A stretch of DNA of 49,443 bases from a bacterium (lineage in GTDB: Bacteria; Patescibacteriota; Minisyncoccia; Moranbacterales; UBA2206): the NCBI GenBank assembly GCA_029567195.1, contig JAKQLJ010000017.1:1-49443 (forward strand), in the 5' to 3' direction. The stretch's first letter is position 1. Every line of letters begins with the position of its first letter. A program made the translations under genes and the position numbers. Of the stretch, positions 1 to 8,243 are shown in pieces. Under the pieces are notes generated by a model, which saw only the letters and a program-made list of their open reading frames with translations, made no database searches and was not told the DNA's origin.

Positions 1-150
1 AAAAAATAAAAGAAAAATAAAATTATTTGGCCAGTATGATAAAGAATACTCAAGCAATAAGCATTGTTTGTATTTGACCGAATTTTAATAAAACTTCATA
101 ATGGGGAATAATAAAGAGGAATATGCATTAAAATTAACCGAACAATACCG

Positions 151-807
151 ATGCTAAACGACACTGCTTCAAAAAATGAAAAAAGCAGATCGGAAGTTAC
201 CGAAGAAAAAAAAGAAAAAAGAAACAGAGAAGGGATTATTGATAATGAATTGGTAAGGATGGTGAAGGAAGAAAATCAGGAAAAATATGCGGAAATCATC
301 GAAAGGTATCGAGGCAAACTTTTTGCCTATTTGTATCGTTTAATTGGAGAAAAAGAGGAGGCGGAAGATCTGCTTCAGGATGTTTTTATCAAAGCTTATC
401 GTAATCTTTCCAGCTACGATGCCAACAGAAGATTTTCTTCTTGGATTTATCGCATAGCTCACAATGAAGCGGTCAATCATATAAAGAAAAAATCACTGAG
501 AAAATTCATTCCTATTGATAACATTGTTTCTACCAAAGATAAGCTTAATTTTTCCAGTAATGAGGAAGATGCGCAAACCTCTTGGATCAGGAAGGAAACC
601 AATAAGGAGCTGGATGATGCCATCAACAAGCTGCCCCTAAAATACAAACAGGTCTTGGTATTACGTTATTATTCGGACAAGTCTTATGAAGAAATAGGCG
701 AAATATTAGGCAAGCCGGTAAATACCATAGGAACGCTTATTAAAAGGGCAAAAAACAGATTGTCATTGGAATTAAGCAATCCAAATAGCAGAGGATTGGG
801 GGATTGA
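151..807 (+). CDS. ECF-type RNA polymerase sigma factor
   Basis: A 218-residue protein that should direct RNA polymerase to a specific promoter set. Residues about 45-115 hold sigma region 2 (the LLQDVFIKAYRNL stretch and the FSSWIYRIAHN core-binding part). Residues about 160-208 hold region 4 (LPLKYKQVLVLRYY, then a helix-turn-helix with SYEEIGEILGKPVNTIGTL). The first 40 residues are charged and low in complexity, so the true start may be later; ATG 151 has no good ribosome site. No anti-sigma gene is adjacent, so its control is unknown. The gene is closed by a hairpin terminator. Confidence 0.9.
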   Translation: MLNDTASKNEKSRSEVTEEKKEKRNREGIIDNELVRMVKEENQEKYAEIIERYRGKLFAYLYRLIGEKEEAEDLLQDVFIKAYRNLSSYDANRRFSSWIYRIAHNEAVNHIKKKSLRKFIPIDNIVSTKDKLNFSSNEEDAQTSWIRKETNKELDDAINKLPLKYKQVLVLRYYSDKSYEEIGEILGKPVNTIGTLIKRAKNRLSLELSNPNSRGLGD

Positions 808-846
808 TTATTTTTTTTCTTTATGCTAATATCTTCTTGTTGATTA

Positions 847-871
847 AAAAAGTGCTTTTTGGCACTTCTTT
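847..871 (+). terminator. Rho-independent terminator after sigma factor gene
   Basis: Six-pair stem AAGTGC/GCACTT with a T-rich loop and a T-rich tail, shortly after the sigma factor stop and before tRNA-Glu. Confidence 0.7.
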
Positions 872-897
872 AATTAAATTTAAAAGTTTAAATTATC

Positions 898-969
898 GGC
901 CTCATCGTCTATCGGTTAGGACATCAGGTTTTCATCCTGAAAAGAGGGGTTCGACTCCCCTTGAGGCTA
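898..969 (+). tRNA. tRNA-Glu (anticodon TTC)
   Basis: Full cloverleaf: acceptor GGCCTCA pairs with TGAGGCT (first pair G-U), anticodon stem CAGG/CCTG around a loop containing TTC, and T-arm GGGGTTCGACTCCCC. Discriminator A; CCA is not encoded. Confidence 0.95.
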
Positions 970-1129
970 CACACTAAAATGAGGTTAATTCAAATCCTTG
1001 TTTTTTGTTGCCTTTGGTGAAGGCTGGAACTTTTTGATCGTTGATTTTTTTTAACTTGCAATTATTAATTTTTAATGATTTAATAAATTGCCAACTTCTT
1101 TAACAACCAACTAAAAGGAGATTATAGAT

Positions 1130-1351
1130 ATGGAAATCAGGGTGGAAGTCGAAATCAACAGTTGTAGCGATTGTAATAAACATTATCTCTACACATGCGA
1201 AGGTTCATTTTGCAAACACCCTAGAATACAGGAATTACTTGGGGGAAAAAACGGTCTGATCAGTAATGGCTTCGTTGGTAAAGGATTTCCTGCATGGTGT
1301 CCTCTCAAGCCTGAAAATGAAAATACTGATTTGAGAAAGTATCTGAAGTAA
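1130..1351 (+). CDS. Small cysteine-rich protein, possible zinc binder
   Basis: A 73-residue protein with a clear ribosome site (AAAGGAG, 9 bases before ATG). It has five cysteines and two histidines: CSDC near residue 12, YTCEG, FCKH and WCPL. This spacing looks like a small metal-binding fold, but I do not recognise the family. It stands alone between tRNA-Glu and a terminator in an AT-rich accessory stretch, downstream of which lies a decayed minus-strand coding relic. The function is unknown. Confidence 0.6.
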   Translation: MEIRVEVEINSCSDCNKHYLYTCEGSFCKHPRIQELLGGKNGLISNGFVGKGFPAWCPLKPENENTDLRKYLK

Positions 1352-1386
1352 TAGCCAAATAGGTATTGTGATAAATATCTATAGGA

Positions 1387-1420
1387 ACGGTCGAGATTAA
1401 TCCCTTGGCCGTTTTAAATT
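1387..1420 (+). terminator. Terminator after small Cys-rich gene
   Basis: AACGG...CCGTT stem extended by several wobble pairs (AACGGTCGAG / CTTGGCCGTT), followed by TTTAAATTTT. Confidence 0.65.
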
Positions 1421-1509
1421 TTAATTAAAACACAACATTGAAATTCTTTGACTTCCTTCCACTTATATTAATGTGTTCTATCCTCTAATGGCAGATATAA
1501 TAATGATAT

Positions 1510-1609
1510 TTAAGCGATATTTTCTGTATATTTCATTTGTTTTCCGAATAATTGCCACTCTTTTAGTTCCGTAATAAGCTGGTTCCAAGAGTTTCCAACT
1601 TAGGCTACG
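1510..1609 (-). pseudogene. Relic A: 3'-end fragment of an unknown minus-strand gene
   Basis: Read on the minus strand this stretch encodes NSWNQLITELKEWQLFGKQ and then stops at 1510. A second copy (relic B, 2514-2597) encodes NSWNQIMAELRGWEKLKTTF. The two differ mostly at synonymous or conservative codons (Ser TCT/AGT, Leu CTA/TTA, Lys/Arg), which points to coding ancestry rather than a non-coding repeat. A stop interrupts the frame just upstream of NSWNQ. The parent gene is unrecognised; a recombinase or other mobile-element protein is only a guess. Confidence 0.45.
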
Positions 1610-1615
1610 AATTTA

Positions 1616-1646
1616 CGAAAAATGGCTACAGTCAGCCATTTTTTGT
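1616..1646. terminator. Hairpin beside relic A
   Basis: AAAATGGCT / AGCCATTTT stem with a six-base loop and T-run. It can act as a terminator on the plus strand. A comparable hairpin sits at the same place beside relic B. Confidence 0.5.
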
Positions 1647-1810
1647 TTATGCTATTGACTTATATTAGTTTTTATGATAAGCTTTTTTGTTGATGAAGTT
1701 CTTTCACATGTCGAGTTGCCAATCATAAATTTGATTTTTTGAATTTATATTTAGCGACTCAAGTTAAAGAAATTATATGCATATAACCAGATGAAAAAAG
1801 GAGGTTGGAT

Positions 1811-2416
1811 ATGTATTACAGGAGCAAGACTTTTGATAATATAAATGTGAAGTTCGGATGTCTTCCTAACGGTCTGCCCGGGAAGATAATATCTCTCAGG
1901 GGAATCGGAAAAACAATGGTATTTCCAAGCTCAGGGTTTAACCCTATGATAGGGAAAAGTTATTGCTGTTTTCTGGTAATAGCAAATACCCAATACATAG
2001 AAGGAAGTAATTGTTTTCCGGTTGCGCATGCAACTGCTTACAGTGATGACGAAGCTGGCTCGGGAGAAGGTTTCACCCATACTTGGAAAAATCGTCACAG
2101 AGAGGTAGGAACTTCTTTGGCTGATTTGGCCATCGGTCTGGCTGGCATTCGTGAGCAACTTCCTGATCAGCGAAAGATCGTGAACCTCGTCGCTGTGCGG
2201 GATTATAAGAGGGCGGTGGTTGTTTTCGCTCCTCAATACCCTGGTCGTGATCCTGTGGTCGATAACTTGCCGTCGATGAGGTTTTTCTACACCAAGGACA
2301 AGCAAGAACTCATTCCTGGAAAGAAATACCGGGCTGAAGAAATTTCAGCCGTTCGCACCGGCAGAAGAAATGCAAGAAATGTGGAAATTGTGGAGGTTGT
2401 TGTAAGGATTTTGTAA
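1811..2416 (+). CDS. Hypothetical protein, 201 residues
   Basis: The start is placed at ATG 1811, not TTG 1805, because AAAAGGAGG ends six bases before it. The sequence begins MYYRSKTFDNINVKFG and contains an H-A-T-A-Y-S-D-D-E segment near residue 75, a basic middle part and a beta-rich C-terminus. There is no signal peptide or membrane segment. It is richer in GC than the flanks and lies between two direct copies of a decayed minus-strand coding relic, which suggests arrival as a mobile cassette. I do not recognise the family. Confidence 0.6.
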   Translation: MYYRSKTFDNINVKFGCLPNGLPGKIISLRGIGKTMVFPSSGFNPMIGKSYCCFLVIANTQYIEGSNCFPVAHATAYSDDEAGSGEGFTHTWKNRHREVGTSLADLAIGLAGIREQLPDQRKIVNLVAVRDYKRAVVVFAPQYPGRDPVVDNLPSMRFFYTKDKQELIPGKKYRAEEISAVRTGRRNARNVEIVEVVVRIL

Positions 2417-2470
2417 ATGCCTTCACGTTCTTTTCGTGCATCAAGTTATTCTCGATTAGTGGTGCATTGT

Positions 2471-2506
2471 GAGGCGGGAGAGTTTTAAGCTTCCGCCTTT
2501 TTTATT
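2471..2506 (+). terminator. Terminator after the 201-residue gene
   Basis: GAGGCGGGAG...CTTCCGCCTT stem with one mismatch, followed by TTTTTTATTTTTA. Confidence 0.7.
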
Positions 2507-2513
2507 TTTAATA

Positions 2514-2597
2514 CTAAAAAGTAGTTTTCAATTTCTCCCAACCTCTTAATTCCGCCATAATCTGGTTCCAACTATTGAGCAAGCAGGCTACTTTTCA
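2514..2597 (-). pseudogene. Relic B: second copy of the NSWNQ coding fragment
   Basis: Minus-strand reading gives KVACLLNSWNQIMAELRGWEKLKTTF and a stop at 2514. It is related to relic A at 1510-1609 and lies in the same orientation, so the two copies flank the 201-residue gene as direct repeats. A stop lies just upstream of the KVACLL segment. Confidence 0.45.
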
Positions 2598-2632
2598 AGC
2601 AAAAAACAACTTTCTGCTGTTTTTTGCTTAAT
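2598..2632. other. Twelve-pair hairpin beside relic B
   Basis: AAGCAAAAAACA pairs perfectly with TGTTTTTTGCTT around a nine-base loop. It occupies the same position relative to relic B as the 1616-1646 hairpin does to relic A. Confidence 0.55.
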
Positions 2633-2688
2633 TTGCGGATTTTTTAAGCCATTTGCATAAAAACAAGGAAGTTATTATCATTAATGAT

Positions 2689-3510
2689 ATGGTTAAAAAG
2701 CTTTACAAGAAAGTAAAAAGCGTTATTTTCGCCAATCCGTCGTTGCTATATAAAGAAGAGATCCATCTTACTAATAAACCTTTCTTTTTTCAAGGAACAA
2801 ACGGAGAGGCGATTTTGCTTATTCATGGTTGGACATCGACACCCTACGAAGTAAGGCGGCTGGGTATATATCTGAACGAAAATGGCTATACTGTTTCCGG
2901 TCCGATGCTTTCTGGTCACGGAACCGTGCCGAAAGATCTGGAAAATATAAAGTGGAGCAATTGGATGATGGATATCAAAAAAGCTTACGGAGAGCTTAAG
3001 GAAAATCACGAAAAAGTTTATGTTGGGGGAACTTCTATAGGCGCCAGTCTGGCTATCATGTTGGCTAAAGAAAAAGAGGAAATTCCGGGACTGATTTTGA
3101 TGGCTGCTCCGTATAAGGTAAAATTTGAATTTTTGTCCATTCTTTTCGCCAAAATATTCAGTTTGTTTTTTCGATACAATAAAAAATATTATCCGCCGAC
3201 TTTTGGAGTTTCTACCACCATCACTCGCCTTATTGCTTATCAGACATATCCTGTTTCCAGTGCTTTGGAAACCTTCTCCCTCATTAAAATCGCCCGAAAA
3301 AAATTGGAAAAGATAAAAATGCCGGCGTTTTTAATTCAGTCCAAAAGCGATCATATAGTTTCCAAAAACAGCATGGAAAAAATTTATGACAAAATAGGAT
3401 CAAGAATAAAGAAGAAAAAATATATTCACCGTGCTTACCACACCTTTATTTCTGATATAAAAAACGAAAGCGTTTTTGAAGAAATATTGGATTTTATAAA
3501 AAGCAATTAA
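2689..3510 (+). CDS. Alpha/beta hydrolase, carboxylesterase (Est30-like)
   Basis: About 273 residues from ATG 2689; the track start (TTG 2653) adds residues without a suitable ribosome site. The layout matches bacterial carboxylesterases of the Est30 type: oxyanion strand LLIHGWTSTPYEVR, nucleophile elbow GGTSIGAS (catalytic Ser), a lid region, acid loop QSKSDHIV (catalytic Asp) and YHTFISD (catalytic His). It would hydrolyse short acyl esters in the cytoplasm; the physiological substrate cannot be told. The next gene, a glycosyltransferase, follows after about 40 bases, so the pair may be co-transcribed. Confidence 0.85.
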   Translation: MVKKLYKKVKSVIFANPSLLYKEEIHLTNKPFFFQGTNGEAILLIHGWTSTPYEVRRLGIYLNENGYTVSGPMLSGHGTVPKDLENIKWSNWMMDIKKAYGELKENHEKVYVGGTSIGASLAIMLAKEKEEIPGLILMAAPYKVKFEFLSILFAKIFSLFFRYNKKYYPPTFGVSTTITRLIAYQTYPVSSALETFSLIKIARKKLEKIKMPAFLIQSKSDHIVSKNSMEKIYDKIGSRIKKKKYIHRAYHTFISDIKNESVFEEILDFIKSN

Positions 3511-3548
3511 ATTATCATTACGGCGAGTCTTTATTTGTGGTGAATGAT

Positions 3549-4715
3549 ATGAAAATAGCTATTTTCACCAACAATTATCTTCCCAATCCTTATGGCGTTT
3601 CAGCTTCCATTGAAACTTTTCGCCATGAGTTGGAACGTCTGGGTCATACTGTTTTTATTTTCGCTCCCAAATGGCCGGGATATACTGATGAAAATAAAAA
3701 CGTTTTTCGTTATCCGGCCATCGATATAGAAATTAAAATCCGGTTTCCCATAGCCATCCCGTATTCTCTAAAAATCAGTAAAATTATTAAAAAGCTAGAT
3801 ATTGATGTGATTCATGCCCAGCATCCCAATCTTTTGGGAGGGGCAGCCATGAAATGGGCGAGAAAGCTTGCCCGCCGACGAGGCGGGAAAAAAATTCCCC
3901 TGGTCTTCACCTGGCACACTCTCTATGACCAATATACAAACTTCGTGCCTTTTTTGCCGTCTAAACTTTCCGCTTGGTACATCATCAAAAAGGCGGTTAA
4001 TTTTGCCAACAAAGCTGACGCTGTTGTAGCGCCGACTGACTCCATTATTCCTGTTTTGAAAAAATGGGGGGTAAAAAAAGAAATTGTTCCCGTAGCCACG
4101 GGGGTGATGGAAAAAGAATTCGAAAATCCCGATCGAAAATTAATCAGAGACAAATTCAATATAGCAGATGATGAAATTCTGTTGCTTTTGATTTCCCGTT
4201 TAACTAGTGAAAAAAACGTGGAGTTCGTTCTTGCCTCCATAAAAGACATTTTGAAAAACCGCCAAAATGCGAAATTATTGATTTCTGGTGGCGGATATCT
4301 GGTGCCAAAAATAAAAGAATTCATCAAGCAGGAAAAATTAGAAGAAAAAATTATTCTTACCGGAGTGGTGGAAAGGAAGGAAATTAAAAATGTTTTTGCT
4401 GCCGGAGATATTTTTGTTTATGGCTCGAAATCGGAAACCCAGGGAATGATTTTGACGGAAGCCATGTATTCCGGACTTCCTGTGGTGGCTGTCAACGCTA
4501 CCGGCTCCAATAGCTTGGTGTTAAATAATGCCAGCGGTTTTTTAGTGAAAGAAGACAAAAAAGAGTTTGGAAATGCCGTGGAAAAATTGATAAACGACAA
4601 AGATTTACGCCAAAGGTTCGGCGAAGCAGGCAAAAAAATCGCCCAGGATAATTTTACCAGCGCCATTTGCGCCAAAAAGATGCTGGGGGTGTATGAAAAG
4701 TGTCTGAACCACTGA
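3549..4715 (+). CDS. GT4-family glycosyltransferase (diglycosyl-diacylglycerol synthase-like)
   Basis: A retaining GT-B fold glycosyltransferase of 388 residues, predicted to move a sugar from a nucleotide donor onto a lipid or glycan at the membrane. ATG 3549 (MKIAIFTNNYLPNPYGVS) is preferred over GTG 3537. Visible are the N-terminal GPYGVS-like loop, HAQHPNLLG, FTWHTLYDQY, and the C-terminal donor site SETQGMILTEAM with the family E-x7-E spacing. An in-frame palindrome (CCCGCC...GGCGGG, bases 3871-3887) encodes ARRRGG near residue 110. The 3' end runs into the left inverted repeat of the next element, which supplies the last codons. Confidence 0.9.
   Translation: MKIAIFTNNYLPNPYGVSASIETFRHELERLGHTVFIFAPKWPGYTDENKNVFRYPAIDIEIKIRFPIAIPYSLKISKIIKKLDIDVIHAQHPNLLGGAAMKWARKLARRRGGKKIPLVFTWHTLYDQYTNFVPFLPSKLSAWYIIKKAVNFANKADAVVAPTDSIIPVLKKWGVKKEIVPVATGVMEKEFENPDRKLIRDKFNIADDEILLLLISRLTSEKNVEFVLASIKDILKNRQNAKLLISGGGYLVPKIKEFIKQEKLEEKIILTGVVERKEIKNVFAAGDIFVYGSKSETQGMILTEAMYSGLPVVAVNATGSNSLVLNNASGFLVKEDKKEFGNAVEKLINDKDLRQRFGEAGKKIAQDNFTSAICAKKMLGVYEKCLNH
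3871..3887. repeat. Palindrome inside the GT4 gene
   Basis: CCCGCCGACGAGGCGGG, six-pair arms and a five-base loop, read in frame as Arg/Gly residues. It resembles the GC-rich palindromes in the tRNA fragments of this window. Confidence 0.6.
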
Positions 4716-4748
4716 TTAGCACTGATGGGCACATGATGACACTTGATT
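4703..4748 (+). repeat. Left inverted repeat of the GxxExxY element
   Basis: Starts TCTGAACCACTGATTA; the reverse complement of bases 5146-5187 starts TCAGAACCGCTGATTA and continues with further matches (CAC..TGA..GCACA). The repeat overlaps the last codons of the glycosyltransferase gene. Confidence 0.7.
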
Positions 4749-4755
4749 TAAGAAA

Positions 4756-5142
4756 ATGGAAAAATATATAAACAAAAATTATTATAAATCAGATATAACT
4801 GCAAAAATAATCGGTTGTGCCCAAAAAGTTCATCGGCAACTTGGCAACGGTTTTCAGGAAGTGATTTACCAAAGATCTCTAGAAATAGAATTCGAGAAGG
4901 AAAAATTAAAATTTGAAAGAGAGAAAGAAATGGATATATTTTATGAAGATAAGTTAATTGGCAATAGAAGAGTGGATTTTCTTGTTGATAAGGATATTAT
5001 GGTTGAATTGAAAGCAATAACGAAATTAGAAGATGTGAATATTGCGCAACTCATAAATTATATCGAAGCTTATAAAGTTAAAGTTGGTTTACTTATTAAT
5101 TTCGGAACAAAAAGCCTGCAAGTAAAAAGATACATAAAATAA
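4756..5142 (+). CDS. GxxExxY family protein (PD-(D/E)XK-like fold)
   Basis: A 128-residue protein of the GxxExxY family. The signature is GFQEVIY near residue 32. It is followed by VDFLVDKDIMVELKA, in which D and E-x-K have the spacing of a PD-(D/E)XK nuclease core. The family is widespread in uncultured bacteria and its role is not established. Here the gene is framed by imperfect inverted repeats at 4703-4748 and 5146-5187, outside which recG and the glycosyltransferase are directly abutted. This suggests the gene and its repeats move as one unit. Confidence 0.85.
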   Translation: MEKYINKNYYKSDITAKIIGCAQKVHRQLGNGFQEVIYQRSLEIEFEKEKLKFEREKEMDIFYEDKLIGNRRVDFLVDKDIMVELKAITKLEDVNIAQLINYIEAYKVKVGLLINFGTKSLQVKRYIK

Positions 5143-5145
5143 TTT

Positions 5146-5187
5146 CAGTGAAATCACGTGTGCTCAGGTGATAATCAGCGGTTCTGA
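5146..5187 (-). repeat. Right inverted repeat of the GxxExxY element
   Basis: Imperfect inverted copy of 4703-4748, ending GCGGTTCTGA one base before the recG stop codon. Confidence 0.7.
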
Positions 5188-5188
5188 T

Positions 5189-7321
5189 TTATTCCAAATG
5201 AATATGTTTTGAAAACCTTTCAAGTTCGTCTGCCAAAAGCGGATGTTTTTTTAATCGGGGATCAAGATGCATGATGCTTTGCGCTTCTTCACGGGCGCAC
5301 TTAACAAGTCGGATATTGGTAAGATTTTCCATAGTGATGTCAGGCAAACCTGATTGCAGAGTCCCAAAAAATTGTCCGGGACCCCTAAGCTCAAGATCGA
5401 TTTTGGAAATTTCGAAGCCGTCATTGGTTTTTTCCATTGCCTTGAGCCGGGAAACGGATTTTGTAGAAGAATTTTCCGTGAAAAGAAAACAATACGACTG
5501 ATGTTCTCCTCGGCCGACGCGGCCGCGGAATTGATGAAGCTGAGACAGGCCAAACCTCTCGGCATTTTCAATGATCATTACAGTGGCATTAGGGATATCA
5601 ATTCCGACTTCTACGACTGAAGTAGAAACCAGGATTTGAGTTTTTTTGTTTTTAAATTCCTTCATAATCTTTTCTTTTTCTTTGGCTTTTAACCGGCCAT
5701 GCATAAGACCGATTTTAAATTCGGAAAATATTTCAGATAATTTTTTATACTCTTCAGTGGCGGCCTTGACTTCAGACAAGACTTTTGATTCCTCAACCAG
5801 CGGAAAAATAACAAAAATCTGCCGACCAGAAGCAATCTCATGCCGGATAAAATTATAAATTTCTTTTCGTCCGGCCGGAGTGACGATCTTAGTGACGATC
5901 GGTTTTCTGTTGCGCGGCATTTCATCGAGAATCGAGAGGTCCAGACTGCCAAAAAAGGCAATAGCCAAAGTTCTTGGAATAGGGGTGGCGGTCATAGTGA
6001 GGAGATGGGGAATGGTATTATTTTTACCGTCACTTATATGCATAGTTTCACCCTGAAGCATAGCGCGTTGAGCGACACCGAAACGATGTTGCTCATCGAT
6101 AATAACCAAGGCTAAATTTTTGAATTTCACGTCTTTTTGAATCAGGGCGTGAGTGCCGATAACCAGATTTGTTTGGCCGGTGGATATTTTTTGGAGAAGA
6201 CCACTTCTCTTTTTATCATTCTTATGAAAGCGAGAATCCAGACTGGATCCCCGATCAGGTCGGGGATGACAATTAATAAGTTTATACGAATTAGTCAGCA
6301 ATGCAATATTAAAATCATAATTTTCAAACAGCTTACAAAAGCTTTCAAAATGCTGGCGTGCCAAAACTTCCGTCGGCGCCATAATAGCCACCTGAAAACC
6401 TGAAGAAATAGCCTGGAGAGATGAAATGGCGGCGACAATAGTCTTTCCCGAGCCAACGTCTCCTTCCAACAGCCGGTTCATCGGTTTGGATTTTTCCAGA
6501 TCCTTTAAGATTTCAAAGGAAGCTTTTCTTTGGGCGTCGGTTAATTTGAATGGCAGACGGGACACAAAATTTTTAATGAGCTCTTCCTCGAATGATATTC
6601 TTATGGAATTATTTTTATCCCATTGGTTTTTTATTTCCAGAGCCTTAAGCTGAACCAGGAACATTTCCTGGAAGGCGAATCGTTTTTGCGCTCTGATAAG
6701 CTTTTCTTTAGAATCGGGAAAATGAATTTGACTTAGGGCGGTATGAATATCATAAAGGTTAAATTTTTTCCTGATTTCAACCGGTAGGACATCGGGAATT
6801 TCACGGGCTGAAATGAGAAGCGGTTTTATCTGCCAACGGATCCATTTGGAAGAAATACCCGAGGTTTCGCTATAGATCGGAACCAGCCTGCCGGTGTTGG
6901 TTGCGTCCCGCGAAGCTTTTTCCCAAGCAGGACTGTTCATTGAAAAATATTTTCCGCGAATTTCCAATTTTCCTGACAATCTGACAATCGCTCTTTCCTT
7001 AAGGCTTTCCAAAATAAAAGGCTGGTTGAACCAAACGGCTTTTAGAGGTGTGCCGTTCTTATCTTGTAAAGTAATTTCAACAACGGTCATTCTGCGCTTA
7101 AAAATACGATTCAACTTCGTTTTTGTTATTTCTCCTTCAACTGTCACGCTTTCACCCAGATGGTCCTGGCTCAGTTCGACGGTTTTAGAAAAATCATCAT
7201 AACGAAAGGGGAAATAAAAAAGGAGATCCCGAACCGTCAGAAGGCCCATTTTTTCTAAAACCTTCTGGTATTTGGGAGTTATTTTGGGAATGGATTTTAG
7301 GGGGGAATCTGGACGAATCAT
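5189..7321 (-). CDS. recG: ATP-dependent DNA helicase RecG
   Basis: A 710-residue superfamily 2 helicase that remodels stalled replication forks and branched DNA. The order is as in the family: N-terminal wedge/OB part (residues about 60-150), Walker A GDVGSGKT (about 291), DEQHRFGV box (about 411), TATPIPRTLA, and the C-terminal motifs VSTSVVEVGIDIPNAT and QLHQFRGRVGRG. An unusual insert of about 20 residues (CHPRPDRGSSLDSRFHKND, about 353-372), coded by a palindromic repeat, lies between motif Ia and the DEQH box. Start ATG 7321 fits the usual N-terminus. Confidence 0.95.
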   Translation of the reverse strand: MIRPDSPLKSIPKITPKYQKVLEKMGLLTVRDLLFYFPFRYDDFSKTVELSQDHLGESVTVEGEITKTKLNRIFKRRMTVVEITLQDKNGTPLKAVWFNQPFILESLKERAIVRLSGKLEIRGKYFSMNSPAWEKASRDATNTGRLVPIYSETSGISSKWIRWQIKPLLISAREIPDVLPVEIRKKFNLYDIHTALSQIHFPDSKEKLIRAQKRFAFQEMFLVQLKALEIKNQWDKNNSIRISFEEELIKNFVSRLPFKLTDAQRKASFEILKDLEKSKPMNRLLEGDVGSGKTIVAAISSLQAISSGFQVAIMAPTEVLARQHFESFCKLFENYDFNIALLTNSYKLINCHPRPDRGSSLDSRFHKNDKKRSGLLQKISTGQTNLVIGTHALIQKDVKFKNLALVIIDEQHRFGVAQRAMLQGETMHISDGKNNTIPHLLTMTATPIPRTLAIAFFGSLDLSILDEMPRNRKPIVTKIVTPAGRKEIYNFIRHEIASGRQIFVIFPLVEESKVLSEVKAATEEYKKLSEIFSEFKIGLMHGRLKAKEKEKIMKEFKNKKTQILVSTSVVEVGIDIPNATVMIIENAERFGLSQLHQFRGRVGRGEHQSYCFLFTENSSTKSVSRLKAMEKTNDGFEISKIDLELRGPGQFFGTLQSGLPDITMENLTNIRLVKCAREEAQSIMHLDPRLKKHPLLADELERFSKHIHLE
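6218..6270. repeat. Palindromic element inserted in frame in recG
   Basis: On the minus strand it begins GTCATCCCCGACC and contains two hairpins, ATCCCCGA..TCGGGGAT and ATCCAGTCTGGAT. It is a dispersed-repeat type that here reads through as protein (HPRPDRGSSLDSRFH). Confidence 0.75.
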
Positions 7322-7414
7322 ATATTATTTAGTATAAGGTATTATGTATAATGTATAAAGCGGCGTAAAATATTAAGGATGGCATCAGGGTAAAAATTTG
7401 TAATATAAAAAACT

Positions 7415-8233
7415 ATGGCTGGTAAAAAATCAATCGGCATTTTTGATTCCGGATTTGGCGGACTCAGTGTTATGAAGGGCATTTTGAAAGAATTGCCCCA
7501 ATATGATTATGTTTATCTTGGCGATACCGCCCGAGTGCCTTATGGCACGCGTTCAAAAAATACAATCTACCGATTTACCAGACAGGCGGTGGATTTTTTA
7601 TCACAGAAAAATTGCGGACTTATCATTTTGGCTTGTAACACTGTTTCCAGCGAGGCTTTGTGGAAAATTCAACACGAATATGTTCCTCAAAAACATGGAG
7701 GCGAGAAAGTTCTTGGCGTTCTTATTCCGGCAATAGAGGAGGCGCTGAAAAAAACAAAAAACGGAAAAATAGGCATTATGGCGACGAACGCTACCGTAAA
7801 ATCAAAAGCTTTTTTTAAAAAAACCAAAAAAATTGATTCGCGAATGAAAATTTTTCAGGTGGCTTGTCCGGCTTTAGTGCCGCTGATTGAAGCGGGGAGA
7901 TACAACAGCCCGGAAATGGACGAGGCACTAAGGAAATATTTGAAACTTTTGTCCGGCAAGGAAATAGACACCTTGATTTTGGGCTGCACTCATTATGGAA
8001 TAATTGAGGGAAAGATAAGGAAGATAATCGGCCAGCGCTTAAGTGTAATTTCCCAATCAAAAATAATAGCCGGAAAATTGAAAAATTACCTGGATAGGCA
8101 TCCGGAGATAGAAAAAAGTCTCAGGAAAAATAAACGCCGGGTTTTTTATTCCACCGATCCGACTGATAATTTTGGGAATTTAGGAAGTAAATTTTTAGGG
8201 GAAAAAATAAAAGTGCAGAAAGCACTTTTGTGA
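7415..8233 (+). CDS. murI: Glutamate racemase
   Basis: A 272-residue enzyme that converts L-glutamate to D-glutamate for peptidoglycan. Family landmarks: GIFDSGFGGLSV at the N-terminus, YLGDTARVPYG, the first catalytic cysteine in ACNTVS (about residue 74) and the second in GCTHYG (about 190). Length is normal. The gene is divergent from recG. A possible -10 box (TAATAT) lies seven bases before the ATG with no ribosome site, so the message may be leaderless. Confidence 0.95.
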   Translation: MAGKKSIGIFDSGFGGLSVMKGILKELPQYDYVYLGDTARVPYGTRSKNTIYRFTRQAVDFLSQKNCGLIILACNTVSSEALWKIQHEYVPQKHGGEKVLGVLIPAIEEALKKTKNGKIGIMATNATVKSKAFFKKTKKIDSRMKIFQVACPALVPLIEAGRYNSPEMDEALRKYLKLLSGKEIDTLILGCTHYGIIEGKIRKIIGQRLSVISQSKIIAGKLKNYLDRHPEIEKSLRKNKRRVFYSTDPTDNFGNLGSKFLGEKIKVQKALL

Positions 8234-8243
8234 TATAATCTCG

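Noticed and set aside
1931-2305. 124-codon minus-strand ORF
   Set aside because: It is the shadow of the 201-residue plus-strand gene, which has a strong ribosome site and its own terminator.
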